Below, piece after piece: positions 1 to 10,670 of a DNA stretch of 64,000 bases. A program made the position numbers and the translations under genes. The DNA is from Halioglobus sp. (GTDB lineage: Bacteria > Pseudomonadota > Gammaproteobacteria > Pseudomonadales > Halieaceae): NCBI GenBank assembly GCA_029246385.1, contig JAQWNG010000028.1, positions 120,822 to 184,821 on the forward strand. Reading direction: 5' to 3'. Each line of letters starts with the position of its first letter. Position 1 is the first letter of the stretch. The notes under the pieces were generated by a model that had not been told where the DNA came from, searched no databases, and saw only the letters and a list, made by a program, of their open reading frames with translations.

Positions 1-208
1 CCAAATACGTCTTTACCGGACCCTCGTCATTAAGGGGGTGCACCAACTCGATACTTGTGGGAGGCAAAGGCAAAAAAGCGGCGGTCGTTTTCGCTTCCAA
101 CACGTCTTCTTGGCCGCCCAGTGGGAGGCCAAAATCGCTAACAAAACGTTGTATGGCTTTTTCCAGATCAGGTACGGCAATGGCGATATGATCTAAGGCT
201 GTAATCAT
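1..208 (-). CDS. Methylmalonyl-CoA epimerase-like VOC protein, C-terminus cut by window edge
   Basis: Partial gene, N-terminal 69 residues only. The translation opens MITALDHIAIAVPDLEKAI, the first beta-alpha unit of the vicinal-oxygen-chelate fold, with the metal-ligand His at residue 7, and continues to a second segment containing IELVHPL, typical of methylmalonyl-CoA epimerase. The start is an ATG preceded by GGAG about 7 bases upstream. It lies 13 bases after the carboxylase alpha gene, so it is probably the third gene of one operon. Known role of the family: interconversion of the two methylmalonyl-CoA epimers between propionyl-CoA carboxylase and methylmalonyl-CoA mutase. Another VOC enzyme cannot be excluded from a fragment, but the neighbours fit. 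Confidence 0.8.
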   Translation of the reverse strand, partial: MITALDHIAIAVPDLEKAIQRFVSDFGLPLGGQEDVLEAKTTAAFLPLPPTSIELVHPLNDEGPVKTYL

Positions 209-221
209 CTGTGATTCTCCT

Positions 222-3038
222 TTAAAGGTGTTGCAGGAAATTATTGGTCACGGCCATACGCTTTTCCGCGACATCCTCGGCAGATACTTGGACGGCAATT
301 TCGTCGGGAATAATCTTAAAAATGGGCTGTCCCTTGCTAATTATACTGCCATCAGTTTCAACGAGCACTTTTGCAATAGTGCCAGAAAATGGCGCATAGA
401 CCTTATTAAACATCTTCATGACTTCGACAATAAACAAGGGGTCTCCAGCACTGAAGTGATCGCCCTCGCTGATATATACGTCATGTGCCGGCGTTTCACG
501 CGAGTAAAACATTCCACCACTTTCTGAAAGGATTTCATCTGAACTAGCCACTGGCGGCGGGACTAGTACTTTTGCCATTCTCGTCTGCAGTGTTTCCTCG
601 GCGAGCCGCTCCGGAATATGGATACTAAGGTCAAGGTTGACCGTAAGATCATAAAAACGCGTTGCCTCTGCGATACTAGGCAGCAAGGCAATAATATCGG
701 TGCCAGCCTGAAATCCCTCATGGGAGCCTCGCACGCTGTGCCAGAGGTCAGCTTCTAGGCCATTGGGCGGCTCATTACTGTCGAGAATTGAGCATAGTTC
801 CAACCAATCTTCAGAGCCGATACGTGCGGCGAGTTCAGCATAAAATGCCAGCGCGTTCTGCAAAATTATATTGTCATGATCCCATATCATTACCGCGGCG
901 GGAGGGCTGTCCCCACAGACATAGTCCATATTAAGAAAATGATAAGTTTCGCTGAGCAATTCGAGAGGGTTTTCGTTCCAACAGATTCTGCCCTCAATCA
1001 CCGAATAACAATCCCGGTTGATGCTGAGCCAGCCACTGAGCATGTGAGGCTCTTGAAGCAGCTCCTTCAACGGTCGCAGCAGCAATGACTCTTTGCGCTG
1101 CAGCGCCTCCGCAGCAGCAGTGCGAGCGTCCCCTTCAACGCCCTCTAGGGCTGCGCGGCAAATATGCCTGTACGCATAATCTATATCTAGATCATTAGCG
1201 CGCTCTTTAAGCTCGCCGACCGCAGTCAAATAAGGCACGATGAAGCGCGTCGTTGGTCGGGCGTTTATATTCTGACCGATAAACCAATTCACTAAGCCGT
1301 AATGAAATTCAAGATTAGTAGCCAGGTCCCTACCCCGCATCCGAGTCTGACGAATTGTTTCTGCCATTCTTTCGTATGTCTCAAGTCGGGTGTCCCCCAC
1401 CGTCAGCAACAGGGCGATATTTGAATCATAAGCACCTGCAAGCGTGTACTTCATGAACACATCCGTATCTGGATTATGCAAGCTAATGCCCTGATCATCA
1501 CGAATCTCACCCTCAATGGCGTCGCTCCAGGATTCAATGACGCCGCCAGCGTGAGGCTGCAAAGACTGATTAGTTGCATTGAGCCTTGCCTCAACACTGT
1601 CATTCATTCTTGTGATGCGCTCAGGCCTAGGCAGCTTTTTCGCGTGGGCCGCGATTAAAACCATAGCTTCGACTAGCGACTCGACAACAAAATAGTCCTC
1701 TGCATCATCCGGATTGCTGAATTTGAGCGAATAACACAATTCCGTCACGCGATGCTCAACTTGAATTCGAGTATTCATTTCCATAAAAAAATGTCTGTCG
1801 CGGTCTACTATGCATTCAAAGGTTGACACAGAGTCAAGCCCGACAGCCTCTCCGAACACTTCCGCCTCTTTCTCCATTGCTGTCAACGTTGCTAGGTCCT
1901 GCTTCAATACTTGCGTCTCTTGCGCATGACCGCTGACCTGTGACTGTTCAATGGCCCGTTTTAATGACTCAACGGTAACCGAGACTTCGAGTAGTTTCTG
2001 CTCATGCATCTGTAATGAGCAATCACGACCACCCATGGACATACACCACTGGCCATTACCGATCACCTGTATTTCTTGGTGGCGTGTGGTCTCAATGTTT
2101 AACTCAACTAACACATTTTTGTTGTCACCAACCCCGGTAGTCTTAACCTCATTAAGAATCTCTCTGACCAACTCTGCGGTGCGAGCGGATTCACCGACAC
2201 CGAGAATGCGCTGCCCCTTACCGCCGCCACCACCGATTGCCTTCAATCGCACACGGTTGCTTGGATAATCGGCCGTCATTTTCACAACAGCCTCTGTAAG
2301 GGTTGCGCACAGCTCATCGACCGTATAGAGGTCAATGCCGCTTTTATACGAGGCGCCAAGCACAAGATCGGCCTTATCCTCCAAGCTGACTGAAGTATCG
2401 GACAGGATGGCGGCGTCGACCGCGAGCTTGTGTTCCGCGACAAGAGTTTGCAAGGCATTCACGTCGGCATGTTTTTTGAGAAGCGTCAAAGCAGTGCCAT
2501 TATCGATGCCCGGCGTAACGGACACTCCGCATTTCAGCGCAGTTCGTTTGGCCTCATCTTTAAGCCCAGCGTCGTGCACCGTCCGCGAGCAGGGACCGAT
2601 GAACGTCAGCCCCGCGGCTTCCATGGCTGCCACCATTGCTTCGTCTTCGGCCATAAAGCCATAACCTGCAAAGATAGCGTTGTAGTTATTGTCGCGAGCA
2701 ATATTGATGATCTGCTTAATGCGCTGCTCTCTTTCCTCTTTGTCGACACCACTATAATCAGGCACGCGATGAATTCGGTCCGGATGAGTCAGCGAGCGCA
2801 ACTCAGGCGCAATAGCATTCCGATAGACAATAGAGTCCTTCTCTGACAACAATATGCCGAAATGTGTTATGCCCATTTCAGCAAAAACATCCATCGCTTC
2901 TTTGCGAATAGGGCCGCGGCAAATAATAAGAGGTTGGAGATCAGTGCAGCTAAATTGTTTCGCCCATGCAGAGGGCATATCCCCCAACCTGCGATCACGG
3001 TGGATTAGCGGGTTACTTAGGTAAAATTCGTTAGACAC
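222..3038 (-). CDS. Acyl-CoA (probably propionyl-CoA) carboxylase alpha subunit: biotin carboxylase plus biotin carrier
   Basis: 938 residues, GTG start behind AAGGAAA. The order is biotin carboxylase N-domain, ATP-grasp with the glycine-rich loop GGGGGKG, the HQEIQV strand, the EMNTRIQVEH active-site motif and the VEARLNA segment, then a long middle region, and a C-terminal biotinyl domain with VMKM, biotin on about Lys875. Compared with the roughly 660-residue alpha subunits of propionyl- or methylcrotonyl-CoA carboxylase it is much longer: about 90 extra residues precede the glycine loop, and there is a roughly 29-residue tail after the biotinyl fold. It would carboxylate biotin with ATP and bicarbonate for the beta subunit encoded just upstream. 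The epimerase downstream favours propionyl-CoA as substrate, but acetyl-CoA or another acyl-CoA is possible. Confidence 0.85.
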   Translation of the reverse strand: MSNEFYLSNPLIHRDRRLGDMPSAWAKQFSCTDLQPLIICRGPIRKEAMDVFAEMGITHFGILLSEKDSIVYRNAIAPELRSLTHPDRIHRVPDYSGVDKEEREQRIKQIINIARDNNYNAIFAGYGFMAEDEAMVAAMEAAGLTFIGPCSRTVHDAGLKDEAKRTALKCGVSVTPGIDNGTALTLLKKHADVNALQTLVAEHKLAVDAAILSDTSVSLEDKADLVLGASYKSGIDLYTVDELCATLTEAVVKMTADYPSNRVRLKAIGGGGGKGQRILGVGESARTAELVREILNEVKTTGVGDNKNVLVELNIETTRHQEIQVIGNGQWCMSMGGRDCSLQMHEQKLLEVSVTVESLKRAIEQSQVSGHAQETQVLKQDLATLTAMEKEAEVFGEAVGLDSVSTFECIVDRDRHFFMEMNTRIQVEHRVTELCYSLKFSNPDDAEDYFVVESLVEAMVLIAAHAKKLPRPERITRMNDSVEARLNATNQSLQPHAGGVIESWSDAIEGEIRDDQGISLHNPDTDVFMKYTLAGAYDSNIALLLTVGDTRLETYERMAETIRQTRMRGRDLATNLEFHYGLVNWFIGQNINARPTTRFIVPYLTAVGELKERANDLDIDYAYRHICRAALEGVEGDARTAAAEALQRKESLLLRPLKELLQEPHMLSGWLSINRDCYSVIEGRICWNENPLELLSETYHFLNMDYVCGDSPPAAVMIWDHDNIILQNALAFYAELAARIGSEDWLELCSILDSNEPPNGLEADLWHSVRGSHEGFQAGTDIIALLPSIAEATRFYDLTVNLDLSIHIPERLAEETLQTRMAKVLVPPPVASSDEILSESGGMFYSRETPAHDVYISEGDHFSAGDPLFIVEVMKMFNKVYAPFSGTIAKVLVETDGSIISKGQPIFKIIPDEIAVQVSAEDVAEKRMAVTNNFLQHL

Positions 3039-3076
3039 GCCGATTTCCTTCTAAAGTAGTATTGCCGTGAACCGGC

Positions 3077-4810
3077 TTAGTGAAATTCGCGCTGCACATC
3101 CTGCAGCGGCTGCGCCTGATAGCGACGTAGATAAAACGCCATGTTCTCGGCCAATACTTGCCGCAAATCTGATGGCATCACAATTTGGGAGATCGACCCG
3201 AGGCTCAAAGCCTCGTTCGGATTCATCAACTCTCTGGTATAACGTTCCGCTAACTGCGCTTCTTCAGATTTGACCCAGTCATCGACCAACTGCTGCGCCG
3301 CTTGCTTGGCCTGCTCTTCAGACAGGCCGGCTTTGATTTGAGCTTGGGTTTCCTTATCTATTTTACCTGAGATTGACCCACGCATTTTTCGCAGTTCATC
3401 TTTATAGACATACTCCACACCTGCCGGACCCATCACCGCCACGCGCGTAGTTGGCAGGGCTATGACAAAATCAGCACCTACAGGGAAACTATTAAATGCG
3501 GCATAGGCGCCGCCAAAGGCATTGCGCACCAGTACCAAAAATCGCGGTGTGCGCAAGTCGACAATGGCATCAAGAAGAGCCCGACCGGCTTGGATTATGC
3601 CGCCACTTTCCTGATCTTTGCCGGGCAAAAAGCCAGTGGTGTCTTCAAGAAAAATAACCGGAATATTGTAAAGATTGCAAAAACGAATAAAACGCGCATT
3701 CTTGTACGCTGCGTCAATATCGATTTGTCCAGATGAAACTGCAGAGTTGTTCGCGACAAAACCGATGACATTCCCGCCCATGCGTCCCAATGCAGTAACA
3801 GTGTTTCGTGCCCGGTCTGGCTGAACCTCAAGGAAGTCTCCGTGATCACACAGTTGTTGAATTAAAATTGTAATATCGATGGGCGTGTTAAAGCCAGTGG
3901 GAGAGTTGAAGGCTTTCTTCAACAAAATCTCAATATCCCAGGTCTTACGATCGATCGGATCGGAGCTCGCCTGATGCGGCGCAAGCTCACCGTTGAAGCT
4001 AGGCAAGTAGTTCAACAAGGATCGTACTTTGCGCAGAGCTGCGACTTCGTCTTTGACCACAAAATCTGTAACGCCGGTTTTGCTGTGAACACCTGGGCCT
4101 CCCAATTCATCCGGCGTAACATCTTCACCCAACACCGATTTGACAACTCCAGGCCCCGTCAGACCGAAGAAGGTTTCGTTAGGTTGAATCAGAAAGCTTC
4201 CCTGACGTGGAAGGTATGAGCCACCGCCAGCGTTGAATCCAAACATGCACATGATACTGGGCACGATACCGCTGATGCGCCTTAGCGCAGCAAACGCCTC
4301 TGCATATCCATCGAGTCCGCCCACACCGGCCGGAATAAATGCGCCCGCACTGTCATTGATTCCAACAACAGGAATTCGCTGTTTTGCTGCCAGCTGGAAT
4401 AAGCGCGCTAGTTTAGCGCCGTTGGTCGCGTCCATTGACCCTGCCCGGACAGTAAAATCATGGCCATAAAGCGCAACATCGCGGCCATTAACTTTGATGA
4501 TAGCGGTCACCAGTGACGCACCATCGAGATTGGGTCCCCAGTTTTGGTAAAGCACGATTGGCGGCTCGTCACTGAGATAGCGAATGCGCTCCCAGATCGT
4601 CATGCGATTCTTCTGGTGCTGGCGTTGTATATTCTTGACACCCGCGATCTGGCGCGGGCGCTGCTGCAGCTCCCAACCGGACTGAAGCGCGTCTTCGTAA
4701 GGTCCCGGTTCGGATGCCAACTGGCCAGGAACGCCGAAATTTTTCTCCTCACGCTTCGCAAATGGATTGTCCAGAGAGGCGGTCGGAGCGTTGCTATTTT
4801 TAGTTGTCAT
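3077..4810 (-). CDS. Acyl-CoA carboxylase beta subunit (carboxyltransferase), probably propionyl-CoA
   Basis: 577 residues of the crotonase-fold carboxyltransferase family. Both halves are visible: an N-terminal acyl-CoA half with [20 protein letters not shown] and [12 protein letters not shown], and a C-terminal biotin half with [11 protein letters not shown], the GGAYAAFNS oxyanion region and [19 protein letters not shown]. It is about 60 residues longer than typical PccB, mainly through an N-terminal extension. It transfers the carboxyl group from biotin to acyl-CoA. It is the first gene of a minus-strand operon with the alpha subunit (38 bases downstream) and the epimerase. Substrate choice is inferred from context only. 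Confidence 0.88.
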   Translation of the reverse strand: MTTKNSNAPTASLDNPFAKREEKNFGVPGQLASEPGPYEDALQSGWELQQRPRQIAGVKNIQRQHQKNRMTIWERIRYLSDEPPIVLYQNWGPNLDGASLVTAIIKVNGRDVALYGHDFTVRAGSMDATNGAKLARLFQLAAKQRIPVVGINDSAGAFIPAGVGGLDGYAEAFAALRRISGIVPSIMCMFGFNAGGGSYLPRQGSFLIQPNETFFGLTGPGVVKSVLGEDVTPDELGGPGVHSKTGVTDFVVKDEVAALRKVRSLLNYLPSFNGELAPHQASSDPIDRKTWDIEILLKKAFNSPTGFNTPIDITILIQQLCDHGDFLEVQPDRARNTVTALGRMGGNVIGFVANNSAVSSGQIDIDAAYKNARFIRFCNLYNIPVIFLEDTTGFLPGKDQESGGIIQAGRALLDAIVDLRTPRFLVLVRNAFGGAYAAFNSFPVGADFVIALPTTRVAVMGPAGVEYVYKDELRKMRGSISGKIDKETQAQIKAGLSEEQAKQAAQQLVDDWVKSEEAQLAERYTRELMNPNEALSLGSISQIVMPSDLRQVLAENMAFYLRRYQAQPLQDVQREFH

Positions 4811-5138
4811 ATTTCTCGATCCAAAGATTTCTCTTCAAAGAACTATAAAAGGTCAGTATCACTCACCCAAAGAGTGCATGCTGGTTGCAAGTCGTGGCGG
4901 TCGGATTTAGGATGCAAATCTGCTAAAATCAGGGATGTAACAGTAGTTTGCCGGCCAGAAAAAGTCAATTCAGCTAGCGCCTACATTTCTTGTCTTTTCA
5001 GCGCAAATGCGCGTTGTTTCGCTGCAGATCAAGACTTTGAACTAATGTCCGATTGCTGCGCAGACCGCAGAGTTTCAATGACCATACAGCGTAAGTTTAG
5101 CGCGCAGGAAATATTATGATTCAGGCTGGCAGATAGAG
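4811..5138. other. Divergent intergenic region between carboxylase operon and pabB
   Basis: 328 bases that must carry the promoters of both divergent units. A long open frame crossing it on the plus strand starts inside the carboxylase gene and shows no protein family features. No confident promoter pair or operator was identified by eye. Confidence 0.5.
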
Positions 5139-6509
5139 ATGAGTAAGTCGGTCCATCTCGAGGAAATTCGCTATTTTCAAGACAGCTGCGAGCTGTTTGA
5201 GCGCATTATCGATTTACCACACGCCGCATTTCTAGACAGCAGTTTCCCTCACGCCAGCTCGGGTCGTTATGATATTCTCACGGCACAGCCCCGCAATACA
5301 GGGATTCCCTACCTACCACCCCACGCGACTCAACAACAATGCCAAACGTTTTTTACCGAAATGGATCTATTCCAAAAAGACCATTACTGCGGAATTCAAC
5401 CCGTGTCGTCAGACATTCCTTTCTGCGGTGGCATTCTGGGCTATCTTGGGTATGAATTCGGAAAAGCGTTGCACGATATTGAACCCGAAGTGCGCGTAAG
5501 CTCATTTCCCGCTGCCCAGTTGTGCGCTTATGACTGGTGTATCGTCCAAGATCACCTGCTGCATCGCGCTGCACTCGTAACCCAGCCCAGAGTGAGTATA
5601 GCAGAGCACAGTGATATTCAGGCGCGATTGCGTCAACCGCCGACTCGTTCCAGTGCGGACTTCGTTTTAAGAAAGGCTTTTTCTTCCAATTTCAACGCGA
5701 CCCAATATCGAGAGGCCTTCGATGCAATACAGGCGTATATTCAGGCTGGAGATTGTTATCAGGTGAATTTGGCCCAGTGTTTCAGCACCCACTTTAGCGG
5801 CGACCCTTGGCAGGCGTATTGTGAACTGCGCACTGTTGCTGCCACACCTTTTTCGGCGTTCCTGACTCTAGAAAACGATGCCGCTTTGATGTGCCTCTCT
5901 CCGGAAAGGTTTCTGTCTCTTCACGGCCACCGTGTTGAGACATCCCCCGTTAAGGGTACTCGACCTCGGCATGTCAACAAGCAATCCGATAAGCTAGCGC
6001 GCAAGGAATTACTTGGCTCGGAAAAAGATCGGGCTGAAAATCTTATGATTGTAGATCTACTCCGCAATGATCTCGGACGTAGCTGTTTGCCAGGCAGCAT
6101 TCATGTCGATCGACTTTTCGACGTGCAAAGTTTCTCTACAGTACACCATATGGTTAGCACTATTACTGGCGAATTACAGCCTGGTCGCAATGCATGGAGC
6201 CTGCTTAGTGAGAGTTTTCCTGGTGGCTCTATAACCGGCGCGCCAAAACGCAGAGCCATGGAGATCATTGCCGAACTCGAAACGCAGGAACGCTCAGTCT
6301 ACTGCGGGTCGGTACTCTACGTTAGTGCAGATGGCCGCATGGACAGTAATATTGCCATCCGCAGCCTGTTGTGTAATCAGGGTGAAATACGCTGTTGGGG
6401 TGGCGGCGGCATTGTGGCCGATTCTAACTGGCAACAGGAATATCAAGAAACCTATGACAAGGTTGGGGCCTTTTTAAACACCCTTGAAAAAACTCTGTCA
6501 GATCGTTAA
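5139..6509 (+). CDS. pabB: Aminodeoxychorismate synthase component I
   Basis: 456 residues, the size of PabB. The chorismate-binding domain shows PVKGTRPR with Lys272; the Lys in PIKGT-type motifs separates aminodeoxychorismate synthases from anthranilate synthases, which have Ala there. Further motifs are the ENLMIVDLLRNDLGR helix and the FPGGSITGAPKRRAMEII segment near the C-terminus. With a PabA glutaminase (not in the window) it makes 4-amino-4-deoxychorismate for folate. It is divergent from the carboxylase operon, and its 3' end overlaps the 3' end of thrH by 12 bases on the opposite strand. The ribosome-binding site is weak. Confidence 0.93.
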   Translation: MSKSVHLEEIRYFQDSCELFERIIDLPHAAFLDSSFPHASSGRYDILTAQPRNTGIPYLPPHATQQQCQTFFTEMDLFQKDHYCGIQPVSSDIPFCGGILGYLGYEFGKALHDIEPEVRVSSFPAAQLCAYDWCIVQDHLLHRAALVTQPRVSIAEHSDIQARLRQPPTRSSADFVLRKAFSSNFNATQYREAFDAIQAYIQAGDCYQVNLAQCFSTHFSGDPWQAYCELRTVAATPFSAFLTLENDAALMCLSPERFLSLHGHRVETSPVKGTRPRHVNKQSDKLARKELLGSEKDRAENLMIVDLLRNDLGRSCLPGSIHVDRLFDVQSFSTVHHMVSTITGELQPGRNAWSLLSESFPGGSITGAPKRRAMEIIAELETQERSVYCGSVLYVSADGRMDSNIAIRSLLCNQGEIRCWGGGGIVADSNWQQEYQETYDKVGAFLNTLEKTLSDR

Positions 6510-7115
6510 TGGGCGATCACTCGCCTCAACAAAAGCGGCTTTCAGCTCGCCCAGCGTCGCTACTGATTTAAATTGTGGAAATTCGTCGACGACGTTTTGC
6601 GGCGCATGAATCAGAAAACCCACGTCAGCCTCAGCCAGCATAGTGGTATCGTTGTAGGAATCACCCGCGGCGAGCACACGATAGTTCAGACTATGCAACG
6701 CCTTTACTGACGCTCGCTTCGGATCTTCTTGGCGCAATTTATAATCCACTACCCGGCCCGAATCATCTGTAATCAGCCGATGGCAAAGCAGAGTTGGCCA
6801 ATGTAGCTGCCGCATTAGGGGTTGCGAAAACTCATAAAAGGTATCAGATAGAATAATCACCTGGAAACGCTCGCGCAGCCAGTCAACGAAATCGATTGCG
6901 CCGGGTAAGGGCTCCAATGTGGCAATCACATCCTGAATATCGTCGATCGTTAAACCGTGCTGATCAAGCAGGGCGAGACGCTGCTTCATCAACACATTAT
7001 AATCCGGAATATCCCTTGTAGTGGCACGCAGTTCTTCAATACCCGTGCGCTCGGAAAATGCTATCCATATTTCGGGCACCAATACACCTTCGAGGTCAAG
7101 ACAGGCAAGCTCCAA
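6498..7115 (-). CDS. thrH: Bifunctional phosphoserine phosphatase / homoserine phosphotransferase ThrH
   Basis: HAD-superfamily protein. The chosen start is a TTG: AGGAG lies seven bases before it, and the resulting protein is 205 residues beginning MELACLDLEGVLVPEIW, matching the usual ThrH length and N-terminus. An upstream ATG would add 11 residues not expected in the family. Motif I is DLEG (Asp7, Glu9 in place of the common DxD), motif II is ILSD, and motif IV is AAGDSYNDTTML. ThrH removes phosphate from phosphoserine and can move it to homoserine, linking serine and threonine synthesis. Convergent with pabB, with a 12-base overlap of the coding ends. Confidence 0.93.
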   Translation of the reverse strand: MELACLDLEGVLVPEIWIAFSERTGIEELRATTRDIPDYNVLMKQRLALLDQHGLTIDDIQDVIATLEPLPGAIDFVDWLRERFQVIILSDTFYEFSQPLMRQLHWPTLLCHRLITDDSGRVVDYKLRQEDPKRASVKALHSLNYRVLAAGDSYNDTTMLAEADVGFLIHAPQNVVDEFPQFKSVATLGELKAAFVEASDRPLTI

Positions 7116-7219
7116 ATGTTTGTCTCCTATGAGGTTGTGATGCAACATCGAGCTGATAGTCTAAACACTGAGGGGCAGTCGGCACAAGCCCTCTAGCCTA
7201 ATATTTAGTCGATCACTCG

Positions 7220-8254
<1,035 letters not shown>

Positions 8255-8309
8255 TCACTCGCATCCTAGTTTATCAAACTTAAACTGATGAAGGCTTTCA
8301 ATATGAGTG

Positions 8310-9209
8310 TCAGGGGTTCGCTACGCCGTGTGGTACATGTCCTGTAGCCACATGCGGACTTGCAGAATCGCAATGTGTCTGCTGATCATCAAAGAAGACG
8401 TCTGCCTGATACGCCCTCAAGAAGTCAGTCTTGTTGAGGCCGCCAAGGAAAATCGATTCATCGATCCGTATATTCCACGCTCGCAGAGTACGGATCACAC
8501 GCTCGTGGGCAGGCGCCGACCGGGCCGTCACGAGGGCTGTTCTAATCGGAGCCTCGGTGGGTGGAAATGACTGCTGTAAGCGGTGTAAGGCGGCTAGAAA
8601 GGATTTAAACGGTCCGCCTCTAAGAGGTTCTTTTGCTGCAGCCTTCTCGCTCGCGGTAAAGGCTTCGAGACCATCACGCTTGTAGACCTGCTCCGCCTCA
8701 TCCGAAAAGAGTACCGCGTCCCCGTCAAAGGCGAACCGCAGCTGTTCGCTATCAGTGCCCCGGCCTCTACGCGATACTAACGTGGCCGCGGCCACTCCGC
8801 ACTCCAAGGCGTGACGAACATCTTGCGCTTCATTGGACAGAAATAATGTGCAGCCGAACGCGTTAATGTATCTCCAAGGACTCTCTCCACCGCAAAAGGC
8901 TGCCCGGCTGATATCCAGCTCATAATGCTGGATAGAGTTGAACACACGCAGACCGGTATCAGCACTATTGCGCGAGAGCAGCACGACTTCCACTTGAGCA
9001 TCCTCGTCGAGACTGCGATTGAGTCGCAACAGTTTATTCACCAGGGGAAATGCCTCTCCCGGCTCTAGGGGTTGTTCTTCTCGGGCAACCTGATAGTTTG
9101 AGTAGGCCTGTAAGCCTTCTTTCTCAAACACCTCATGGCTGTCATCTAGATTGAATAGTGCTCGGGATGAGATCGCGATCACGAGTTTGTCGGTTAGTTG
9201 CGTGGACAT
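8310..9209 (-). CDS. 5'-nucleotidase (PF06189-type)
   Basis: 299 residues. The sequence resembles the cytosolic 5'-nucleotidase I-like family: an N-terminal LVIAISSRALFNLDDSHEVF block, central AFCGGESPW and VLFSDEAEQVY segments, and a C-terminal FLGGLNKTDFLRAYQADVFFDD block with the acidic DD pair of a HAD-like core. It would hydrolyse nucleoside 5'-monophosphates in the cytoplasm. It stands alone between cysB and the symporter, with gaps of about 90-115 bases on either side, so it probably has its own promoter. Confidence 0.85.
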   Translation of the reverse strand: MSTQLTDKLVIAISSRALFNLDDSHEVFEKEGLQAYSNYQVAREEQPLEPGEAFPLVNKLLRLNRSLDEDAQVEVVLLSRNSADTGLRVFNSIQHYELDISRAAFCGGESPWRYINAFGCTLFLSNEAQDVRHALECGVAAATLVSRRGRGTDSEQLRFAFDGDAVLFSDEAEQVYKRDGLEAFTASEKAAAKEPLRGGPFKSFLAALHRLQQSFPPTEAPIRTALVTARSAPAHERVIRTLRAWNIRIDESIFLGGLNKTDFLRAYQADVFFDDQQTHCDSASPHVATGHVPHGVANP

Positions 9210-9299
9210 GACCTATAGCATACTCAACTGTTCTGCTGCCTGCCAGTGGTTCCGCATCTCAAGCGCACCATTCTAACCCAACGTCTACTACTCTTTTCT

Positions 9300-10646
9300 C
9301 TAGGACGAATCAGACTCTTTTTTGCCTGCCGGCTCAAAGTAATCCTTGGTCAACTTGAACACCAATGGCGCGAGTAAAATAAGTGCTATGAGGTTAGGAA
9401 GCGCCATAAACGCATTGAGCGTATCGGCGATCAACCAGACCAACTCCAGTTCAATCAGTGTCCCTGCGGGAATCGCAAGCACCCACGCTATCCGAAAGGG
9501 CATAATGGCTTTCGTTCCAAACAGGAAAACCACACAGCGCTCACCATAGAACGACCAGCCAATCATGGTAGTAAAAGCAAAAATGCACAGCCCTAAAGCC
9601 ACAATATAATGACCACCAGGCAAGGCATTGGAGAAAGCCATAGCCGTAAGGTTTGCGCCGCTAATGCCAGTGGGCCATACATCCATAATAACGATGACAA
9701 GTCCGGTCATCGTGCAAATCAACAGTGTATCGATGAAAGTTCCTAGCATGGCGATCATGCCCTGCTCTACAGGCTGATTAGTGCGTGCTGCCGCGTGCGC
9801 AATCGGTGCACTTCCCAGTCCGGCTTCATTGGAAAAAATTCCCCGCGCAACGCCGGAGCGAAGAGCAGCCCAAACTGTCGCTCCGGCAAAACCACCTGTC
9901 GCTGCAGTGGGCGTCAAGGCGCTACTGATAACGGTGTTGAGTGCATTCGGTACTTCAGATAGGTTAAGCACAATGACCGTCAGCGCCATCAACACATAAG
10001 CAACAGCCATAAACGGCACCAGCCAACTGACGACCACAGCTATGCGGCGAATACCGCCGAGCACAACCGCCGCAACCAGCACCATCAGAACAAGCCCTGT
10101 CACCATGGGAGGCACAGAGAAAGACTCAAGTAATACCTCGGATACAGAATTTGATTGCACCGTATTGGCAATACCAAAGCCGGCAAGGCTACCAAATATC
10201 GCAAAGGCGACGCCCAACCAGTGCCAGCGCTTATGCAAACCATTTTTGATGTAATACATAGGGCCACCGCTGAAGTGACCCTGCTCATCGGTCTCACGAA
10301 AATTTACCGCGCACAGGGCCTCTCCGTATTTGATCGCCATCCCCAGCAGTGCCGTGATCCACATCCAGAAAAGTGCGCCTGGCCCTCCCAAAGCAATAGC
10401 AGTTGCCACCCCTGCGATATTTCCTGTGCCTACGGTGGCAGAAAGCGAAGTCATCAAGGCACCGAATGGAGAAATGTCACCGGCGCCAACACCACGCCGG
10501 CCACGCAATAGTAAACGTATACCCGTTGGCAGCTTTAGCAGCGGCAGGAAGCGCAGCCCCAGAGTAAGGTACAGACCGGTTCCTAACAGCAGGGCTAACA
10601 TTAACGGCCCCCACGCCCAGGTATTAATTAAGCTCATGATATCCAT
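9300..10646 (-). CDS. Alanine/glycine:cation symporter (AGCS family)
   Basis: 448 residues, almost entirely hydrophobic with about ten membrane segments. AGCS features include SLSATVGTGNIAGVATAIALGGPGALFWMW in the N-terminal half (cited in parts: SATVGTGNIAGVA), GGPMYYI and FSNEAGLGSAPIAHAAA. It would import alanine or glycine with sodium. It is the last gene of a minus-strand run yajC, pyridoxal-enzyme, symporter, beginning 24 bases after the D-cysteine desulfhydrase-like gene; that spacing suggests co-transcription and a shared role in amino-acid, perhaps D-amino-acid, use. The substrate cannot be read from the sequence. Confidence 0.88.
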   Translation of the reverse strand: MDIMSLINTWAWGPLMLALLLGTGLYLTLGLRFLPLLKLPTGIRLLLRGRRGVGAGDISPFGALMTSLSATVGTGNIAGVATAIALGGPGALFWMWITALLGMAIKYGEALCAVNFRETDEQGHFSGGPMYYIKNGLHKRWHWLGVAFAIFGSLAGFGIANTVQSNSVSEVLLESFSVPPMVTGLVLMVLVAAVVLGGIRRIAVVVSWLVPFMAVAYVLMALTVIVLNLSEVPNALNTVISSALTPTAATGGFAGATVWAALRSGVARGIFSNEAGLGSAPIAHAAARTNQPVEQGMIAMLGTFIDTLLICTMTGLVIVIMDVWPTGISGANLTAMAFSNALPGGHYIVALGLCIFAFTTMIGWSFYGERCVVFLFGTKAIMPFRIAWVLAIPAGTLIELELVWLIADTLNAFMALPNLIALILLAPLVFKLTKDYFEPAGKKESDSS

Positions 10647-10670
10647 AGTGACGGCCTGTTTTGAACTTCT

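Noticed and set aside
4544..5119. 191-codon open frame on the plus strand between the carboxylase operon and pabB
   Set aside because: Its first 90 codons lie antisense to the carboxylase gene, the protein shows no family pattern and the start has no ribosome-binding site.
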